From the NCBI GenBank assembly GCA_031761405.1, contig JASEVX010000006.1, positions 28,229,533 to 28,293,532 on the forward strand: 64,000 nucleotides of DNA, in the 5' to 3' direction. Below are positions 20,625-30,414 of the stretch, piece by piece; within the stretch, counting starts at the first letter, position 1; each line of letters starts with the position of its first letter. The DNA comes from Serripes groenlandicus. Lineage: Eukaryota > Mollusca > Bivalvia > Cardiida > Cardiidae. The position numbers were made by a program, and so were the translations under genes. The notes under the pieces are model-generated. The model saw only the letters and a list, made by a program, of their open reading frames with translations, was not told where the DNA came from and made no database searches.

Positions 20625-20690
20625 CCCGAGACATCACTTTTGAGTACCCACAACATAGGGTTTTGGGTTCAAATAAGGGTGTCACTACCT
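20625..20690. repeat. Right half of a CCTATGTTGTGGGTACTC hairpin
   Basis: ACTTTTGAGTACCCACAACATAGGG with following TTGGGTTCAAATAAGG; the left arm is absent. Positions 20448-20624 hold only a decayed MITE remnant (AATACAGATAACTCCTGATG). Confidence 0.6.
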
Positions 20691-20737
20691 GAATAATGCC
20701 TCATATGAATATCAATGATACAGTCAACTTTAGACAC

Positions 20738-20963
20738 TTAACCCATTCCCACATACAAACAAATCTGCAGCAAACAATTTTGAAGACATATCTAGGTTAA
20801 AAAATATGGAAAAACTTTATAATTGAAAGAATAATTATTGAAAACATTGTGGCAAATAAAGAAATTGCTCATTATGAGCAATTTATCCTTTTCTCACAAT
20901 GTTTTCAAATGTTGTCTGATCCAGAGGGAACAACATGTGACTGTATGTTGGGGAAAAGGGATA
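20738..20963 (+). mobile_element. TTAA MITE, B-type
   Basis: TTAACCCATTCCCACATACA, hairpin AAATTGCTCATTATGAGCAATTT, and a worn right end TGTTGGGGAAAAGGGATAA. Confidence 0.75.
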
Positions 20964-21057
20964 AGCAGCAAATGTGGTAAAACTATTGAGAGATCAATTG
21001 AGCAAGTTCTCCTTGTCCGCAAATGTTTCATACATTGCGTCAAAATGATACTTTCAT

Positions 21058-21289
21058 TTAACCCTTTCCCTCATATAGACGCTTTCCGACGCCTCTGCAG
21101 CAGACGACTTTTTGAAAACATAGTGACAAAAAAAGAAATTGCTCAAAACGAGCAATTTCTTTTTTTGCCACAATGTTTTCCACTTTTAGTCATAGGTTAT
21201 CCTTTTAATTAAAGAGATTTTCTATTTTATTGAAAAAATATGTTCAAAGTCGTCTGCTGCAGAATTGTCGTATGAGGGAAAGGGTTTAA
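21058..21289 (-). mobile_element. Full-length TTAA hairpin MITE, A-type
   Basis: TTAACCCTTTCCCTCATATA to GTATGAGGGAAAGGGTTTAA, 232 bp, with hairpin AAATTGCTCAAAACGAGCAATTT. Confidence 0.9.
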
Positions 21290-21379
21290 CTAAACTTGTC
21301 TAATCTTATCTGGTATACTTTAAATTTGGATGAGTTTAAACAATGCAAAACAGATAATGTGTCGATTGTGTCAACAAGC

Positions 21380-21797
21380 AGTCAACACTTTTCCTGATTC
21401 GGAAACAAAGTGACAAAACAGCAGACAACTAACAAAAAATGTTGAAAATATGAGAAACTGCTCAAAAAGAATGATTTTCCATTTTTCCACAATGTTTTTA
21501 GCATTGGAAGTTATATCATACTTCAACATTTAAAGAAATAATATTTTCTCAGGTTTTTCAATGCAGGCAACTCTTAACATAATCATAATATAGGTAATTG
21601 GTAAAAAGGTAACCCTTTCCCACAGCTACAAATCTGAAACAGATAACTATGAAAACATCTAGGCAAAAATATGGAAAGTATAATTAATGAAAAGAGTTGT
21701 TAACATTTTTAGTAATTTCTCCTTTTGCCATAATGTTTTCGAACATTATCTGCAGCAGAATGTGTCAAAATGTTGTGTTCAAGTGGGAAAGGGTTAT
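21380..21797 (+). mobile_element. Two decayed TTAA MITEs
   Basis: Remnant at 21380-21500 (ACAAAACAGCAGACAACTAA, CATTTTTCCACAATGTTTTT) and a better copy at 21607-21797 (GTAACCCTTTCCCACAGCTA to CAAGTGGGAAAGGGTTA, left hairpin arm missing). Positions 21798-22060 hold nothing recognisable. Confidence 0.6.
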
Positions 21798-22060
21798 GAT
21801 TGTTATAATAGTTACCACCATAAATATATATGGTGAATCAATTATTGTCAACATCATTTCTATGTCAAAATATTACACAAGTTTTGTTATACAAGAGAAA
21901 TAAAGATTAATGAAAAAATCAATATGATTATATTGTCTTCCCATTTTCATCATTCCCCTTTTTTTTTCATTCTACAACATGACAATTTACGCTAACACTC
22001 TGACAAAATTTTGAGCTCAGAATTTAAATATGGTTTATATATGCACTGTATATTTGTAAC

Positions 22061-22402
22061 TTAACCCTTTCCCTCATATAGACGCTTTCTGACGCCTCTG
22101 CAGCAGACGGCGTTTTGAAAACATAGTGACAAAAGAAGAAATTGCACAAAACGTGCAATTCCTCCTTTTGCCACAATGTTTTCCACCTTTAGTCATAGGT
22201 TATCCATTCATTATAGAGATTTTCTATTTTTTGACAACATTTGAAAACATAGTGACAACAGAAGAAATTGCACAAAACGTGCTATTTCTCCTTTTGCCAC
22301 AATGTTTTCCACTTTTTGTCATGAATGGATAACCTATAACGTTTTGACAAAATACGCTCCAAGTCGTCTGCTGCAGAATTGTCGTATGAGGGAAAGGGTT
22401 AA
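22061..22402 (-). mobile_element. Rearranged TTAA MITE with duplicated core
   Basis: Both A-type termini are intact, but the 342-bp copy has two central hairpins (near 22135-22165 and 22258-22290). After the second, TGAATGGATAACCTATAACG appears in opposite orientation to the first copy's GGTTATCCATTCA. This points to an internal duplication with inversion, or template switching between two copies. Confidence 0.85.
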
Positions 22403-22852
22403 AACAAGATTGTAAGAATGATAAACATATTGCATTGTCTACTGGCTCCATTTTACATGAAGTGAAAAATCCATTTTCAATTATGATACAATTTGAGGGA
22501 AAGCGTTGGCAGCATTACAAAATGGTATTGGATAGCTGAATTCATTAACGATGTTTACTAAATTGACAACAATGTGTACATAATGAAATTTCCAGGAATA
22601 TTCTGATCAACACAATAATAGCTATGAGCTTATACCCTTTTATCAAACTGCCTTTGCAAGTAGTAAACAAGTCTTTTGGCTATTATACTCTTTATAAAAT
22701 ATTGTGTTGTGGTTTACCAAAAAAAATCTTCTCGGTGACAAATCCTATGAGTATCCACAGCAGCGTTTCCCTCAAACAACAACAACTCTGCGACGACAAC
22801 AACAACAACATTCAGTCAAAGAAATAACAGAAACTCTCTATAAATCATTAAA
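22403..22852. other. Stretch with no recognised feature
   Basis: AT-rich; a 67-codon frame at 22624-22827 has no domain. CAACAACAACTCTGCG near 22780 with a (CAA)n tract looks like a short MITE relic. Confidence 0.4.
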
Positions 22853-23100
22853 TGATTGATTGTTTGGTGTTTTACGACGCTTTCAACAGATTTTCCGTTA
22901 TATCACAGCTTTCCTGGGTAAATTATCAGTACTACTGGTCCATTTATCCCTGACACCAAAGGTCAGCCCACAACCCTGAGCACTTGAAGGTAGGAACCAT
23001 TACTACCATTTTTAAAGTCTATAGTATGACCTGACCAGGGATAAAACCCGCAACCTTCCCCACCCGAGGAAGATGCTCTACCACTACACAATCGAGACGG
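22853..23100 (-). mobile_element. SINE-2 (tRNA-derived retroposon)
   Basis: On the minus strand the head reads GATTGTGTAGTGGTAGAGC (A box) and GGTTGCGGGTTTTATCCC (B box). The body includes GGATAAATGGACCAGTAGTA, and the tail AAAACACCAAACAATCAA lies on the left. It runs close to the following SINE-3. Confidence 0.8.
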
Positions 23101-23205
23101 TTTCAATATTTTTAAATGATTGATTTATTGATTTGTGTTTGACAATGTTTTCAACAATTTTTCTGTCATTTCACTGTTCAACTACACATTGTGTTTCCTA
23201 GCTTT

Positions 23206-23509
23206 CTCACACCAGTCTTTCCAAGCAACTGGCTGCTTTTCCACATACTGTTAGTCCATTAACCCTTTCCCTTATACAGACACTTTCTCACACCAGTCTT
23301 TCCAAGCAACTGGCTGCTTTTCCACAGACTGTTAGTCCATTAACCCTTTCCCTTATACAGACACTTTCTCACACCAGTCTTTTCAAGCAACTGGCTGCTT
23401 TTCCACAGACTGTTAGCCCAGTAACCCTTTCCCTCATACAGACACTTTCTTACACCATGCAGTCTTTCCAAGCAACTGGCTGCTTTTCCACAGACTGTTA
23501 GTCCAGTAA
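23206..23509. repeat. 81-bp minisatellite built from SINE-3 plus MITE terminus
   Basis: MITE-end starts at 23259, 23340, 23421 and 23506 give spacings of 81, 81 and 85 bp. Each unit joins the SINE-3 segment AAGCAACTGGCTGCTTTTCC to AACCCTTTCCCTTATACAGA. The unit is chimeric and the last two copies carry GTAA instead of TTAA. Confidence 0.9.
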
Positions 23510-23695
23510 CCCTTTCCCACATACAACAAATCTGCTGCAGTAGACTTTGAAATTATTTGGCCCCAAGTATAGAAAATCTCCATAAATCATAATCATATTG
23601 AATCGAGTTTAAATCATTGTGGCAAAAGGCGAAATTGCTTGATTTGAGCAATTTCTTCTTCTGTTACTATGTTTTCAAAAAGCTGTCATTGTTAA
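23506..23695 (+). mobile_element. TTAA MITE, B-type, right end lost
   Basis: GTAACCCTTTCCCACATACA, CTGCTGCAGTAGACTTTGAA and hairpin AAATTGCTTGATTTGAGCAATTT, ending after TTCAAAAAGCTGTC. This is the intact unit from which the neighbouring array took its MITE part. Confidence 0.75.
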
Positions 23696-24051
23696 ATGAA
23701 TGTTTGCTGAGCTGGGATTTGAAGCCACAACCCCTGGAATGACAGCCAATGTCACTACTAACGGAGGATGAATTAAGGGAATTGTCATCCGTATCAAATT
23801 CAGAGACTTTAAAGGGATAAATACTAATTAGGATGGCAAGAGTTAAATCTTGGAGGCACTCTCAAATTGTGTGAGACAGCAGTATAATCAGGGCTTTAAA
23901 AACTCCAATCAATAAAATCCATTTAACCATTTCTTTGTCAAGACGAGAACATTTTTGATTCTTCAGAAACGGAAATGATTGGACAAACACGGGTCAAAAA
24001 AAAGAAATTCAAATACAGCTACAGTCAAAAACATTGTTTGGAAAAGAAGAC

Positions 24052-24339
24052 ATGACTTTACAGCAAGCAAATTCTCCTTTCAAAACAGTGGGTTTTTTTC
24101 CATTAGGAGCTAGGCAGTTGTGTTCTGTAAAGTCTTCAGAACTGCAGGGGGAAAGTGTGAAAAGTCGCCGACGCTCTAAGTCCCTTTCAAGGGTTGCATC
24201 TGTGGTTTTGTTGGGTTTTGTCATACATTTTGCTTTGTTCACAGTTTTAACAACAGCCAATCTTGAAGAGAGAGGACAATTAACCCATGATTCCTGCACA
24301 TCTGTTTTGCATGAATCCAAAGAAAAAGAACATTTTTGA
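24052..24339 (+). CDS. Possible coding fragment with one hydrophobic helix
   Basis: A frame open from 23959 to the stop at 24337 with an internal ATG at 24052. From that ATG it would give 95 residues: a basic patch KSRRRSKSLSR, then the hydrophobic stretch VASVVLLGFVIHFALFTVL, then LTTANLEERGQ and a stop. That is the shape of a type II membrane anchor. No splice donor, upstream exon or family match was seen, and the opposite strand is also open here. It may be chance or a fragment of a dead gene. Confidence 0.2.
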   Translation: MTLQQANSPFKTVGFFPLGARQLCSVKSSELQGESVKSRRRSKSLSRVASVVLLGFVIHFALFTVLTTANLEERGQLTHDSCTSVLHESKEKEHF

Positions 24340-24417
24340 TCATAAATCTTCTTTTTATAAGAAAACTAAATCAATTTCCCAATCTACATTCCCGGCTGTA
24401 GATTATCCGGGGGAATC

Positions 24418-24645
24418 TTAACCCTTTCCATCATACGACAATTCTGCAGCAGACGACAGAACATATTTTGTCAAAAAATGGAAAATCTCTATAATTGAAT
24501 GGATAACCTATGACTAAAAGTGGAAAACATTGTGGCAAAAGGAGAAATTGCTCGTTTTGAGCAATTTCTTCTTTTGTCACTATGTTTTCAAAAAGCCGTC
24601 TGCAGCAGAGGCATCAGAAAGCGTCGATATATGGGAAAGGGTTAA
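24418..24645 (+). mobile_element. TTAA hairpin MITE, A-type
   Basis: TTAACCCTTTCCATCATACG to TATGGGAAAGGGTTAA, with hairpin AAATTGCTCGTTTTGAGCAATTT. It is two bases shorter than 230 because of a small gap after GCAGACGAC. Confidence 0.9.
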
Positions 24646-24775
24646 CAATAAATACGGAAAATACAGGGAAACCATTGAAAAACATGTTAATATACGGAAA
24701 CGCCGGAACTGGTCCGAATAATCCGGGGTGTCCACGGAACCATTCCAGGTTGCCCACAGTACCGTTCTGGAGTCT

Positions 24776-24985
24776 CTATCTCTTTCCCTCATAAAGCACT
24801 TTCTGACGCCTCTGCAGCAGACAACTTTTTGAAAGCAGTGACAAAAGAAGAGATTTTCTCCTTTTGCCACAATGTTTTACACTTTTATTCAAAGATTATC
24901 CATTGAATTATAGAGATTTTCTATTTTTTGACAAAATATGTTCAAAGTCGTCTGCTGCAGAATTGTTGTATGAGGGAAAGGGATA
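24776..24985 (-). mobile_element. TTAA MITE, A-type, worn
   Basis: CTCTTTCCCTCATAAAGCAC, GACGCCTCTGCAGCAGACAA and GTATGAGGGAAAGGGATAA; one hairpin arm deleted (AAGAAGAGATTTTCTCCTTTT). Confidence 0.75.
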
Positions 24986-25084
24986 AACTGCCTTCTCAGC
25001 AAAGAGTCTCTGGAACTCATTAGTTTTTCAGGAAAAATTTAGCATTTTCATTCTATGTGATTTAATGTTTGTTATTTTTTCTCA

Positions 25085-25347
25085 TTAACCCTTTCCCACA
25101 TACAGAAACTTTCTGCCGCCTCTGCAGCAGATGACTTTTGAAAACATTGCGGCAAATGAAAAAATTTGCCTTTAATGAGCAAAGTCATCTGCCACAGATT
25201 TGTCGTATGGGAATGAAATGAATGTAAAGTGTTTTTTGGCACTTCGACAGCTAAGGTCATTTAGCGCACATTAAAATTAAGTAGTACATGTAGTATTATT
25301 TAAAATTATAGGGAAATGATGTGTCGTATGGGGGGGCAAAGGGTTAA
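25085..25347 (-). mobile_element. TTAA MITE split by a short SINE-like insertion
   Basis: TTAACCCTTTCCCACATACA to GGCAAAGGGTTAA. The right terminus is interrupted between two copies of TGTCGTATGGG (25201-25211 and 25322-25332). Confidence 0.8.
25212..25321 (-). mobile_element. 110-bp SINE-like insertion with 11-bp target duplication
   Basis: Flanked by exact TGTCGTATGGG repeats. It contains CGACAGCTAAGGTCATTTAGCGC, shared with the insertion at 32788-32902, so the two are one family. No tRNA head is present; it looks 5'-truncated. Confidence 0.75.
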
Positions 25348-25771
25348 ACAATTGAATCCATTCTATTGAATCCAAATGGACGGTGCTCATCAGAGGTCTC
25401 ATGAAACCCTCTGTAACTTAAAATAGCAAAGAGTGTAGAGCCAGATCAAATTGCAAGAATGTGCAAGTTGATCTGGATCTACAGTTGTTGCAAATGCCCA
25501 ACAGTTGGTAATATTGCAGAGCACATGTATTGATTTGTATAGAATGTATATATGTATTATTTCCCCCGGAGGCTTTCTGTTCAAATAAGATATTGTTATG
25601 TTTTATATACCTGCACAATTTTCCAGTGCAAATACATGCAAAATGTCACGCGCTTATACAACACAATGGATTGAAATTCCATATTTGACTAAAACAAAAT
25701 ATGGTAATGTGAAGTTATTCATGCACATGCCATTCAAAGATTGTATTTCATTCATGTGTAAAATGATTTTT
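25348..25771. other. Stretch with a dispersed-repeat fragment, no gene
   Basis: AGCCAGATCAAATTGCAAGA ... TTGATCTGGATCTACAG at about 25440-25490 resembles pieces near 300, 10495 and 37570. No convincing reading frame. Confidence 0.4.
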
Positions 25772-26009
25772 TTAACCTTTCCCACCTACAACAAATCTGC
25801 GGCAGAAGATTGTGAAAACATCTAGGCAAACCTAGAAAACTTCTCTATAAATGAACGTTTAATGATTGAATGAATATATAAAGAGTTGAAAACATTGTGG
25901 CAAAAGGAGAAATTGCTCGTTTTGAGCAATTTCTTCCTTTGTCACAATGTTTTCAAAAGCTGTCTGCTGCAGATGTGTCAGAGTGCGTCTGCAAGTGGGA
26001 GAGGGTTAA
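25772..26009 (+). mobile_element. TTAA MITE, B-type
   Basis: TTAACCTTTCCCACCTACAA to GCAAGTGGGAGAGGGTTAA; hairpin AAATTGCTCGTTTTGAGCAATTT at about 25909. Confidence 0.85.
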
Positions 26010-26021
26010 TAATTGAAAACG

Positions 26022-26236
26022 TTTACCCTTTTCCACATGCAGACACATTTTGATGCATCAGCAGCAGACGACTCTTGCAAACAACCTTGGCAAAAGGAAA
26101 AATTACTCATGATGAACATTTTCTCCTATCGCCACAATGGTTTCAACTTTATTTAATAACTGTTCTGTGTTTCAATATGACTAAATGATTCAAAAGTCGT
26201 ATGTTGCAAATTTGTTCTATAAAAGAAACGGTTAAA
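26022..26236 (-). mobile_element. TTAA MITE, B-type, worn
   Basis: TTTACCCTTTTCCACATGCA, GCATCAGCAGCAGACGACTC and right end TAAAAGAAACGGTTAA. Positions 26237-26531 hold nothing recognisable. Confidence 0.65.
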
Positions 26237-26531
26237 TTGATATAAGAAGCTGTCTTTCTTTTGTCTAAATTTTTTTAGACATCTGTAAATAAAATTAAGA
26301 CAAATAGGTTGCAGTAGCAATATGCAGCCTTGTATGTCAACTGGAAATGTGGGGAAATTAGTCTTTCTCTGATATATCAATTTTTAAGGGTTACTTTTAA
26401 AGACGAATAATACCGGATAATACAGATAATATTAACCAGGTAATTCGAAAAAAGTACAGAATAATACATTTACTTTGCAAATAATATTCATAGTGTTCTA
26501 CATTTAGGTAAAATATAAATGAATTTGGTAT

Positions 26532-27598
26532 AACAAGAGGGCCATGATGGCCCTGGAATCGCTCACCTGATTTTTTTTTTCACTTTAGCTATATAAGCCC
26601 CGACCAATCAACATGGCTTAAAGGAATCTGATAGAGGGTCATCCAAGGAACATTTCTACAAAATTATTTGAAAATCGGCCTGACACTTTTGGAGGAGAAG
26701 ATTTTTTAAGTTTTCACTATAGCCATATTACGCAAAAAAGCCCCGTCCCCCCTGGCGGCCATGTTTTTTGACCAATCAACATGGCTTCAAGGAATCTGAT
26801 AGAGAGTCACCCAAGGAACATTTCTACAAAATAAGTTCAAAATCTGCCAACCAATTTGGGAGGAGAAGAATTTTGAAGTTTTTTTCGTTCCGTTGCCATG
26901 GAAACCAGAATTCTGTATGGATCCCAATAATTTGAAGGAATTCTGGTGAGGTCATTGAGAGGATGCTTTCTGTGAAGTTTCATCCCAATTAACCCACTGG
27001 TTACTGAGGAGAAGATGTTGAAGATTTTTTAGTTTTCACTATAACCATAAAAGGCAAAATAGCCCCGCCCCCTGGCGGCCATGTTTTTCGACCAATCAAC
27101 ATGGCTTGAAGGAATCTGATAGAGGGTCACCCAAGGAACATTTCTACAAAATTATTTGAATATCAGCCTGACACTTTTGGAGGAGAAGATTTTTTAAGTT
27201 TGCACTATAGCCATATTGGCAAAATAGCCCCCCCCCCCCCCCCCCACCCTGGGGGCCAGGTTTTTCGACCAATCAACATGGCTTGAAGGAATCTGAGAGG
27301 GTCACCCAAGGATCATTTCTACAAAATAATTTGAAAATCGGCCTGACACTTTGGGAGGAGAAGATTTTTAAGAATTTTGAAGTTTTTTTCATTTCGTTGC
27401 CATGGAAACCAGAATTCTGCATGGATCCCAAAATTTTTAAGGAATTCTGGTGAGGACATTGCGAGGATGCTTTCTGTGAAGTTTCATCCCAGTTGACCCA
27501 CCGGTTACAGAGCAGAAAATGTTGACGGACGGCGGACGCCGGACATAGAGCGATCACAATAACTCACCCTGAGCACTTCGTGCACAGGTGAGCTAAAA
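26532..27598 (+). mobile_element. GGCC-headed tandem-core element
   Basis: Opens AACAAGAGGGCCATGATGGC (a palindromic head) and GCTCACCTGATTT, and closes TGAGCACTTCGTGCACAGG TGAGCTAAAA, so GCTCACCTGA and CAGGTGAGC form subterminal inverted repeats beside a terminal hairpin. The interior has diverged tandem units containing AGCCCCGCCCCCTGGCGGCC, GACCAATCAACATGGCTTGA and AACATTTCTACAAAATTATT. A run of C at 27228-27246 lies inside. The architecture recalls bivalve 'pearl'-type and Helentron-associated (DINE-like) elements. No protein is encoded. Confidence 0.8.
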
Positions 27599-28334
27599 AC
27601 ATGTTATTGCCATTTTGTTAGTTTCAGAATGTCTGTTTCGTATATTTTGGAGTGAGCTCTCCCTTGAGAATGTATGGATTGTTTCCCTTGGTTTTATTCA
27701 GATGCAAAGTGTAATAAAATGCTTGGAAAACAGTCATGTCTATCTAATTTTTATACCAACCATTTCCCTTATACAGTCCCTTTACAACCACTCTGCAGCA
27801 GACCACAATGTTTTTTTTTTTTTACTTTATTCAATAATTTCTTTCATTTATGGATAAATTCTATAATATATGAAACTCATTTTGAGACCACCACAATGTC
27901 AATAAGAGTTTTTTTTGATACTGAATAATCAGTATTCATATATATATACATCACCTAAAGGAAACGACTATTGAGTATTTCTTGCAAATCAAATGTATTT
28001 ATTTGGTAGTTTATCAAATTATCCGGTATTATCCGGTGTGATTTGGTATTATTTGGCTTTAAGAGTGACAGAACTTTTCCAGGTGCCTCCTTACAAAAAT
28101 ACAAAGCCACATAATTTGCTTCTGCACCACAATATTCCCTATGTATTTTACTATTGTACTTGAGAACTTCTTGATGGAAGATCTATCAAAATCTCGTTTT
28201 TTTCAATTAATGAAACCACTCTATTCCCATATTTTGTCATGTTGCAATGTTTGCCCATCTATCGAAACTAATCAATCACCATTGAGCCCTTTTCACACTA
28301 TCAGCAAATCTGCAGCAAAAGTATGTAAAACCTC
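27599..28334. other. Mostly featureless, with one MITE relic
   Basis: CATTTCCCTTATACAGTCCC and CTCTGCAGCAGACCACAATG (27757-27830) are a truncated MITE. ATTATCCGGTATTATCCGGT-like short direct repeats occur at 28017-28060 and, related, at 26405-26430. No gene. Confidence 0.4.
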
Positions 28335-28571
28335 TTAAACCCTTTCCAACCTATAGACACATTTCGAGGCATCTGCAGCGGACGACTTTTGAAAACATCG
28401 TGACAAAAGGAGAAATTGCTCAAACAAGCAATATCTTCTTTCGCCACAATGTTTTTCAACTTTTTCCAGTAATTATACCAACAATTTTAGAGATTTTCCA
28501 TATTTTTGAGAAGACATTTTCAAAGGTGTCTGCCGGAGATTTGTTGTATGTGGGAAGTGGGAAAGGGTTAA
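28335..28571 (-). mobile_element. TTAA MITE, B-type
   Basis: TTAAACCCTTTCCAACCTAT to GTGGGAAAGGGTTAA with a tandem GTGGGAA duplication just before the right end; hairpin AAATTGCTCAAACAAGCAATAT. Confidence 0.8.
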
Positions 28572-28612
28572 ATGACAGTTTAGATATAACATAGATTTGA
28601 AAAGATTATGGT

Positions 28613-28898
28613 TTAACCCTTTCCCTCATATAGACGCTTTCTGACGCCTCTGCAGCAGACGGCTTTTTTGAAAACATAGTAACGAAAGAAGAAATTGCAC
28701 AAAACGTGCAATTTCTCCTTTTGCCAAAACGTAGAAAATCTCCATAGTTGAATGGATAACCTATGACAAAAAGTGGAAAACATTGTGGCAAAAGGAGAAA
28801 TTGCACGTTCTGTGCAATTTCTTCTTTTGTCACTATGTTTTCAAAAAGCTGTCTGCTGCAGAGGCGTCAGAAAGCATCTATATGAGGGAAAGGGTTAA
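28613..28898. mobile_element. TTAA MITE with two identical-type ends
   Basis: The left end is CATATAGACGCTTTCTGACG and the right end GCGTCAGAAAGCATCTATAT. Both are the GACGC terminus, so the CGACAATTC terminus is absent. Two hairpins (about 28695 and 28800) flank a middle from the other arm (GTAGAAAATCTCCATAGTTG). At 286 bp it is a head-to-head recombinant and one long inverted repeat. Confidence 0.9.
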
Positions 28899-29049
28899 CT
28901 AGATTGCATTTTTGTTTTATGCTTTTAACAACAAATTTGAGTATGAGAGAAAAGCAATTTCCCATCAAATGAAGACTAGTTGTAGTGGCTGATATTCTCA
29001 TTGTGTCATTGCCTGGCAGTGAGGAATAGTTAATGTCTTTCTAATTGAT

Positions 29050-29472
29050 TTAACACTTTCCAGCATTCATCAAATCTGCAACAGATGATTTTGCAATCAT
29101 CTAGGTCAAATTATGAGAGTTGGAACATTGAACTTTGTGACAAAACATAAACTGCTTTTTTTTTTATGAATATGAAAATTTCCAGTGCCAGCATGGGTCA
29201 GTTTCTTTGCTTGAAAGACTACTTGCTGACTATTTATGCCACGCCAAACATTTCCCACATACAACAATTCTGCAGCTGTCAACTTTGAAATCATTTTAGT
29301 GAAATATGGAAAATTCTCTTTAAATGAAAGACAATAATTAATTAGAAATGAAAAAAACATTGTTGCAAAAGTAGAATCTGCTCATCATGAGCAATTTCTC
29401 CTTTTGCCACAATGTTTTCAAGGCTGTCTGCTACAGATGTGTCGTCAAAATGTGAAAGGGGGAAAGGGTTAA
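29050..29472 (+). mobile_element. Truncated MITE followed by a B-type MITE
   Basis: A left-end fragment (TTTAACACTTTCCAGCATTC) at 29050-29130, then a copy from about 29247 (ATTTCCCACATACAACAATT) to GAAAGGGGGAAAGGGTTAA with hairpin ATTGC-like TGCTCATCATGAGCAATTTC. Positions 28899-29049 hold nothing recognised. Confidence 0.7.
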
Positions 29473-29490
29473 GCATAACGGACAGGAGGC

Positions 29491-29730
29491 TTAACCCTTT
29501 CCCTCATACCACAATTCTGCAGCAGACGACTTTTAACATATTTTGTCATATTTTGTCAAAAGATGGAAAATCTCTATAATTGCATGGATAACCTATGACT
29601 AAAAGTGGAAAACATTGTGGCAAAAGGAGAAATTGCTCGTTTTGAGCAATTTCTTCTTTTGTCACTATGTTTTCAAAAAGCCGTCTGCTGCAGAGGCGTC
29701 AGAAAGCGTCTATATGGGGGAAAGGGTTAA
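29491..29730 (+). mobile_element. TTAA hairpin MITE, A-type with small duplication
   Basis: TTAACCCTTTCCCTCATACC to ATGGGGGAAAGGGTTAA. It is 240 bp because ATATTTTGTC is duplicated in tandem at about 29539. Confidence 0.9.
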
Positions 29731-29879
29731 TAATTGATCATTCACTGCTTCCACACAATCAATATAATCCAACGTTTTTTCAGTTTATTATGGAGAATCT
29801 TTGGCCAAGTAAGTTGACTTATTTTTCTTAGTAAAATGTATGACAGTATTGCATGCCTTGAATGAATGTTGAACCTCCC

Positions 29880-30414
29880 CATTTCCCACATATGACAAAT
29901 CTGCAGCAGATGAAAACGTCTGGTTAAAAATATGGAAAATATCTGTAAATGAATTGATTGATTGATTGGGGGTTTGACGCTGTTTTTAACAATTTCTCAG
30001 TTATATCACGGCGGCCAGTTCACCTACTCATGCATATTTCCTGGTTTTCTCACACCGCAGTTCTCCACACAACAATCTTCCCAAGCAACTGGCTGCTTTT
30101 CCACATAGACTTAGCCCATTGGTGGAAGACGAATGACGCATGTCGCATCAATTGACTTTTGTCAATCCTCGGAAAGAAATTTGACTGAGCAAGGATTCAA
30201 ACTCACAACCTGGATTGACAGCCCCAGTCGCTACCGACTGAGCTACCTGGGCTCGGCATATCTGTAAATGAAAGTGTAATTATTGAATAGAGTTGAAAAC
30301 AGTGTGGCAAAAGGAGAATTTGCTCATCATGAGCAATTTCTCAGTAGGCAACAATGTTTTCAAAAGTCTTCTTCTGTAGAGGCATCAGAAAGCATCAGTA
30401 TGAGGGAAAGGGTA
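29880..30414 (+). mobile_element. TTAA MITE carrying a SINE-3 insertion
   Basis: CATTTCCCACATATGACAAA at the left; after the SINE the element resumes with GTGTAATTATTGAATAGAGT, hairpin TTTGCTCATCATGAGCAATT and end ATGAGGGAAAGGGTAAA. Confidence 0.8.
29954..30257 (-). mobile_element. Complete SINE-3 with 15-bp target duplication
   Basis: Flanked by exact ATATCTGTAAATGAA at 29939-29953 and 30258-30272. On the minus strand: head CCGAGCCCAGGTAGCTCAGT CGGTAGCGAC (A box), B-box-like GTGAGTTTGAATCC, body with CAGTTGCTTGGGAAGATTGT, and tail TCAAACCCCCAATCAATC. The 304-bp copy defines the full length of the family here. Confidence 0.92.

Larger units (their letters stand above)
23116..23770 (-). mobile_element. 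SINE-3 interrupted by a MITE and its tandem array
   Basis: The tail side (TGATTGATTTATTGATTTG, TTTCTCACACCAGTCTTTCC) lies at 23116-23258. The head side (GAGCTGGGATTTGAAGCCAC, AACCCCTGGAATGACAGCC) resumes at about 23705. Between them sits a TTAA MITE whose left end was amplified together with flanking SINE sequence. Confidence 0.7.

Noticed and set aside
27228..27246. Long C homopolymer as a functional G-quadruplex or boundary
   Set aside because: It lies in the CCCCGCCCCC segment of a tandem-core element and is most simply slippage in that GC-rich unit.
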